DNA from: JACJXF01 sp964349045
Lineage (GTDB): Bacteria; Bacteroidota; Bacteroidia; Bacteroidales; GCA-2748055
Assembly: GCA_964349045.1 (NCBI GenBank)
Contig: CAYGFI010000056.1
Location: forward strand, 1-25,414
DNA length: 25,414 nucleotides
Direction of reading: 5' to 3'
Positions 23,045-25,414 of the stretch are shown piece by piece. Numbering within the stretch: the stretch's first letter is position 1; each line of letters starts with the position of its first letter. Position numbers and translations under genes: made by a program. The notes beneath the pieces are model-generated. The model had not been told where the DNA came from. It saw only the letters and a program-made list of their open reading frames with translations, and ran no database searches.

Positions 23045-25414
23045 TGAAAGACCTGTCAACATATCTGAAATACCTGTTCTTACTCATCCTGTTCCCGGGC
23101 ACGAACTATATTTCACTTCATGCAACGCATAACAGGGCCGGGGAGATCACTCTCAGACAGATCGATGGACTTACCTATGAAATTACTATAACAACGTTTA
23201 CCTATACTTTATCTGGCGCAGACCGGCCGGAACTTAATATTAATTGGTTTAGAATTAAAATAAATCCTAATGGTTCAAGAGAGAAAGTCTGGGAGACTGA
23301 TAAAATAATTGCACCCAGAATTCAGATTACTAACCTTCCAAATGATTATCGTCAAAATGTTTACAAAAAGGTATACACTTTTCCCGGCCCAGATACATAT
23401 ACTATTGTTGTTCAGGATCCGAATCGTAATCTTGGAGTTAAGAATATTCCCAACTCGGTAAATGTAATCTTCTCTATTAAAACCACCATCAAAATTAATA
23501 ATCAGATCGGACTGAATAGCACACCCGTGCTCCTGAATCCACCATTCGATAAGGCAGGACTGTATCAGATTTTTATTCATAACCCCGGAGCCTTTGATAT
23601 TGACGGTGACAGTATATCCTATGAACTTACTTATTGTACCCAGCAGAATGGAGATTCTATCGAAGGCTATTCCTATCCAAAAGCGAGTGATTCACTTTAT
23701 GTTAATGCAATAACCGGTGACCTGGTCTGGAATACTCCTGTTGATACCGGTATTTACAATATTGCAATGAAAATCATAGAGCATAGAAAAGGAGATGCAA
23801 TTGGAAGAATCATCAGAGATATGCAGATTGAAGTATACCGGACTACAAACCTGGCGCCTGTAAATGATAGTCTGTCTAAATTATGTGTTGTGGCCGGGAG
23901 TTTAATCAGTCTGGATATCAGAAGTACAGATGCAAATTCTGACAAAATGAAACATTTTATTACAGGGGGACCATTAGTGATAGAAAATAATCCTGCTACT
24001 ATCAATTTGATTTCTGACATTCCCGGTGAAATAATAAGCCGTTTTACCTGGCAGACAAGTTGTGACCATGTGAGAAAACAACCATACAGTATCCTGGTTA
24101 AAACGAATGATATTAACAGTAAACTATCCCTGGTCGATATTGATAATCTGAATATTAATGTTTTAGGCCCTCCCCCGCAAAATATAAACCTGGTACCGGC
24201 CAGTAACCTGATCCGGGTTCAGTGGAATGCCGGTGAGTGCGGAAATATTTCCTACTATAATATCTATCGTAAAACAGGATCATCCGGATATGTTCCCGAC
24301 AGTTGTACCTACGGGATTCCCGGATACACAGGCTTTATACCGGTTGGGCGTACATCTTCCGGTATTGACAGTATTTTTATTGATGACAATAAAGGTAAAG
24401 GTCTTTTGCAGGGTACTGAGTACTGCTACCGTGTGGTTGCCGTCTATCCTGATGGAGCTGAAAGTATTCCTTCAGATGAAGTCTGTACCATATTGGTGAA
24501 CGGATCCCCGTCTATATTAAACACATCCGTAATTAAAAGAGATATCAATTCCGGTGAAATTTTCCTGTCCTGGGCAAAACCTTTGCATCTTGATACAATT
24601 CCTGCCAATGGACCTTATGAATATATTATCTACCGTGCTGATAACCTGTTTGGACTAAACCTAAGCGAGATTCACAAATTTGCACCTGAAAATCTCAATG
24701 ACACGGTTTATACTGACAAAAACCTGAATACACTGCGCTTTCCTTATGCCTATTCTGTTGAACTGTATAATAACGCGGCAGGAAACCGGTTTCTGATCGG
24801 AACACCGGAAATAGCTTCAACCATGTATCCGGGTATTTCCGAAGCTGATAACACCATAAACCTGCAATTTGTACGAAATGTACCCTGGTTGAATTACGAA
24901 TATACCGTTTATCGTCAGAATAAACTTACAGGTGTGTATGATTCTGTTTTTTCAACCGGGAACGATTATTATTCCGATACCAATCTGGTGAATGGTGAAG
25001 AATACTGCTACTTCGTCAAATCAAAAAGTATGCGGATTATTAATGGAATTACTTATTATACCGACAATCTTTCTCATGCTGCATGCGGCACTCCTGAAGA
25101 CACCATACCCCCATGCCCGCCAGTTTTATCAGTTTCTTCAAAATGCGATAGCGCTTATAATTTATTAAGCTGGGTTAACAAAGCAGACTCCTGCTCAGAA
25201 GATATTGTAAAATATTATATTTATTATACTGCACAATACTCAGCATCTCACACTTTGCTGGACAGCACAATAAACAAATTTTACAGGCATGAACCTGAAT
25301 CTACACTTGCCGGATGTTATTATATTACGGCGATCGACTCATTTGGCAATGAGAGTAATCCTTCAGTAAATATTTGTGTCGACGAATGTTACGGTTATGA
25401 GATACCGAATGTAT
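23044..25414 (+). CDS. Large surface protein with fibronectin-like repeats, probable T9SS type B cargo (runs off the window)
   Basis: The frame is open from the ATG at 23044 to the window end, 790 residues so far. A signal peptide (1-27) is followed by THNRAGEITLRQI (28-40), a start I recognise from Bacteroidota proteins with a gliding-motility-type C-terminal domain. Later come a DIDGDSISYELT segment (about 190-201), and from about 375 a series of roughly 100-residue fibronectin type III-like modules (about 375-486, 487-600, 600-688, 689-780) with YNIYRK, YIIYR, YTVYR and YYIYY strands. The last residues, CYGYEIPNV (782-790), match the beginning of the type B sorting domain, so the C-terminal secretion signal probably follows at once. 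It would be secreted by the type IX system and attached to or released from the cell surface. Translationally coupled to the DUF6702-like gene. Ligand or role unknown. Confidence 0.85.
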   Translation, partial: MKDLSTYLKYLFLLILFPGTNYISLHATHNRAGEITLRQIDGLTYEITITTFTYTLSGADRPELNINWFRIKINPNGSREKVWETDKIIAPRIQITNLPNDYRQNVYKKVYTFPGPDTYTIVVQDPNRNLGVKNIPNSVNVIFSIKTTIKINNQIGLNSTPVLLNPPFDKAGLYQIFIHNPGAFDIDGDSISYELTYCTQQNGDSIEGYSYPKASDSLYVNAITGDLVWNTPVDTGIYNIAMKIIEHRKGDAIGRIIRDMQIEVYRTTNLAPVNDSLSKLCVVAGSLISLDIRSTDANSDKMKHFITGGPLVIENNPATINLISDIPGEIISRFTWQTSCDHVRKQPYSILVKTNDINSKLSLVDIDNLNINVLGPPPQNINLVPASNLIRVQWNAGECGNISYYNIYRKTGSSGYVPDSCTYGIPGYTGFIPVGRTSSGIDSIFIDDNKGKGLLQGTEYCYRVVAVYPDGAESIPSDEVCTILVNGSPSILNTSVIKRDINSGEIFLSWAKPLHLDTIPANGPYEYIIYRADNLFGLNLSEIHKFAPENLNDTVYTDKNLNTLRFPYAYSVELYNNAAGNRFLIGTPEIASTMYPGISEADNTINLQFVRNVPWLNYEYTVYRQNKLTGVYDSVFSTGNDYYSDTNLVNGEEYCYFVKSKSMRIINGITYYTDNLSHAACGTPEDTIPPCPPVLSVSSKCDSAYNLLSWVNKADSCSEDIVKYYIYYTAQYSASHTLLDSTINKFYRHEPESTLAGCYYITAIDSFGNESNPSVNICVDECYGYEIPNV

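Overview
The window looks like chromosomal DNA of a Bacteroidota bacterium, probably of the class Bacteroidia (inference). The signs are promoter-like TAnnTTTG boxes in front of several genes, few Shine-Dalgarno sequences, a HYC_CC_PP-type small exported protein beside a heavy-metal RND pump, a DUF6702-like protein beside a HupE/UreJ-like protein, and a large surface protein that appears to run into a type IX secretion (type B) sorting domain just past the window end. I found no rRNA, tRNA, CRISPR array, transposase or phage gene. Most of the window is housekeeping sequence.

Layout. 1-2089 (minus): the N-terminal half of a CusA/CzcA-type efflux pump, preceded by the HYC_CC_PP protein. 2308-4100 (minus): a LytS-type sensor kinase and LytTR response regulator overlapping by 4 bases, then (4398-4940) an unknown lipoprotein. 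5266-9898 (plus): a probable lipid-related run of acyl-CoA ligase, GNAT/YghO-like acyltransferase and CrtI-like FAD oxidoreductase. 10029-13398 (minus): glycogen phosphorylase and thymidylate kinase. 13515-15214 (plus): dihydropteroate synthase and the c-di-AMP synthase CdaA. 15321-21740 (minus): PlsY, ATP-dependent PEP carboxykinase, pyruvate phosphate dikinase and XerD. 21904-22488 (minus) and 22547-25414 (plus): a HupE/UreJ-like membrane protein divergent from a DUF6702-like protein, which is coupled by a TAATG junction to the start of the large surface protein.

PEP carboxykinase and pyruvate phosphate dikinase both work at the PEP/pyruvate/oxaloacetate node and sit side by side with a terminator between them whose T-run also forms part of the pckA promoter. 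Glycogen phosphorylase feeds the same carbon flow from storage glucan. PlsY and the 5266-9898 run point to lipid metabolism.

The most unusual signal is a set of short tandem-repeat arrays (units of 6, 7, 8 and 9 bases) in at least four intergenic regions. Several start at, or include, the stop codon of a gene. Two octamer arrays share one consensus (GTKACGNN), one heptamer (TTTAGAA) recurs after two different genes, and one pair of heptamer arrays is inverted so that it can fold into a long stem. These look like a family of gene-end short repeats with no assigned function.
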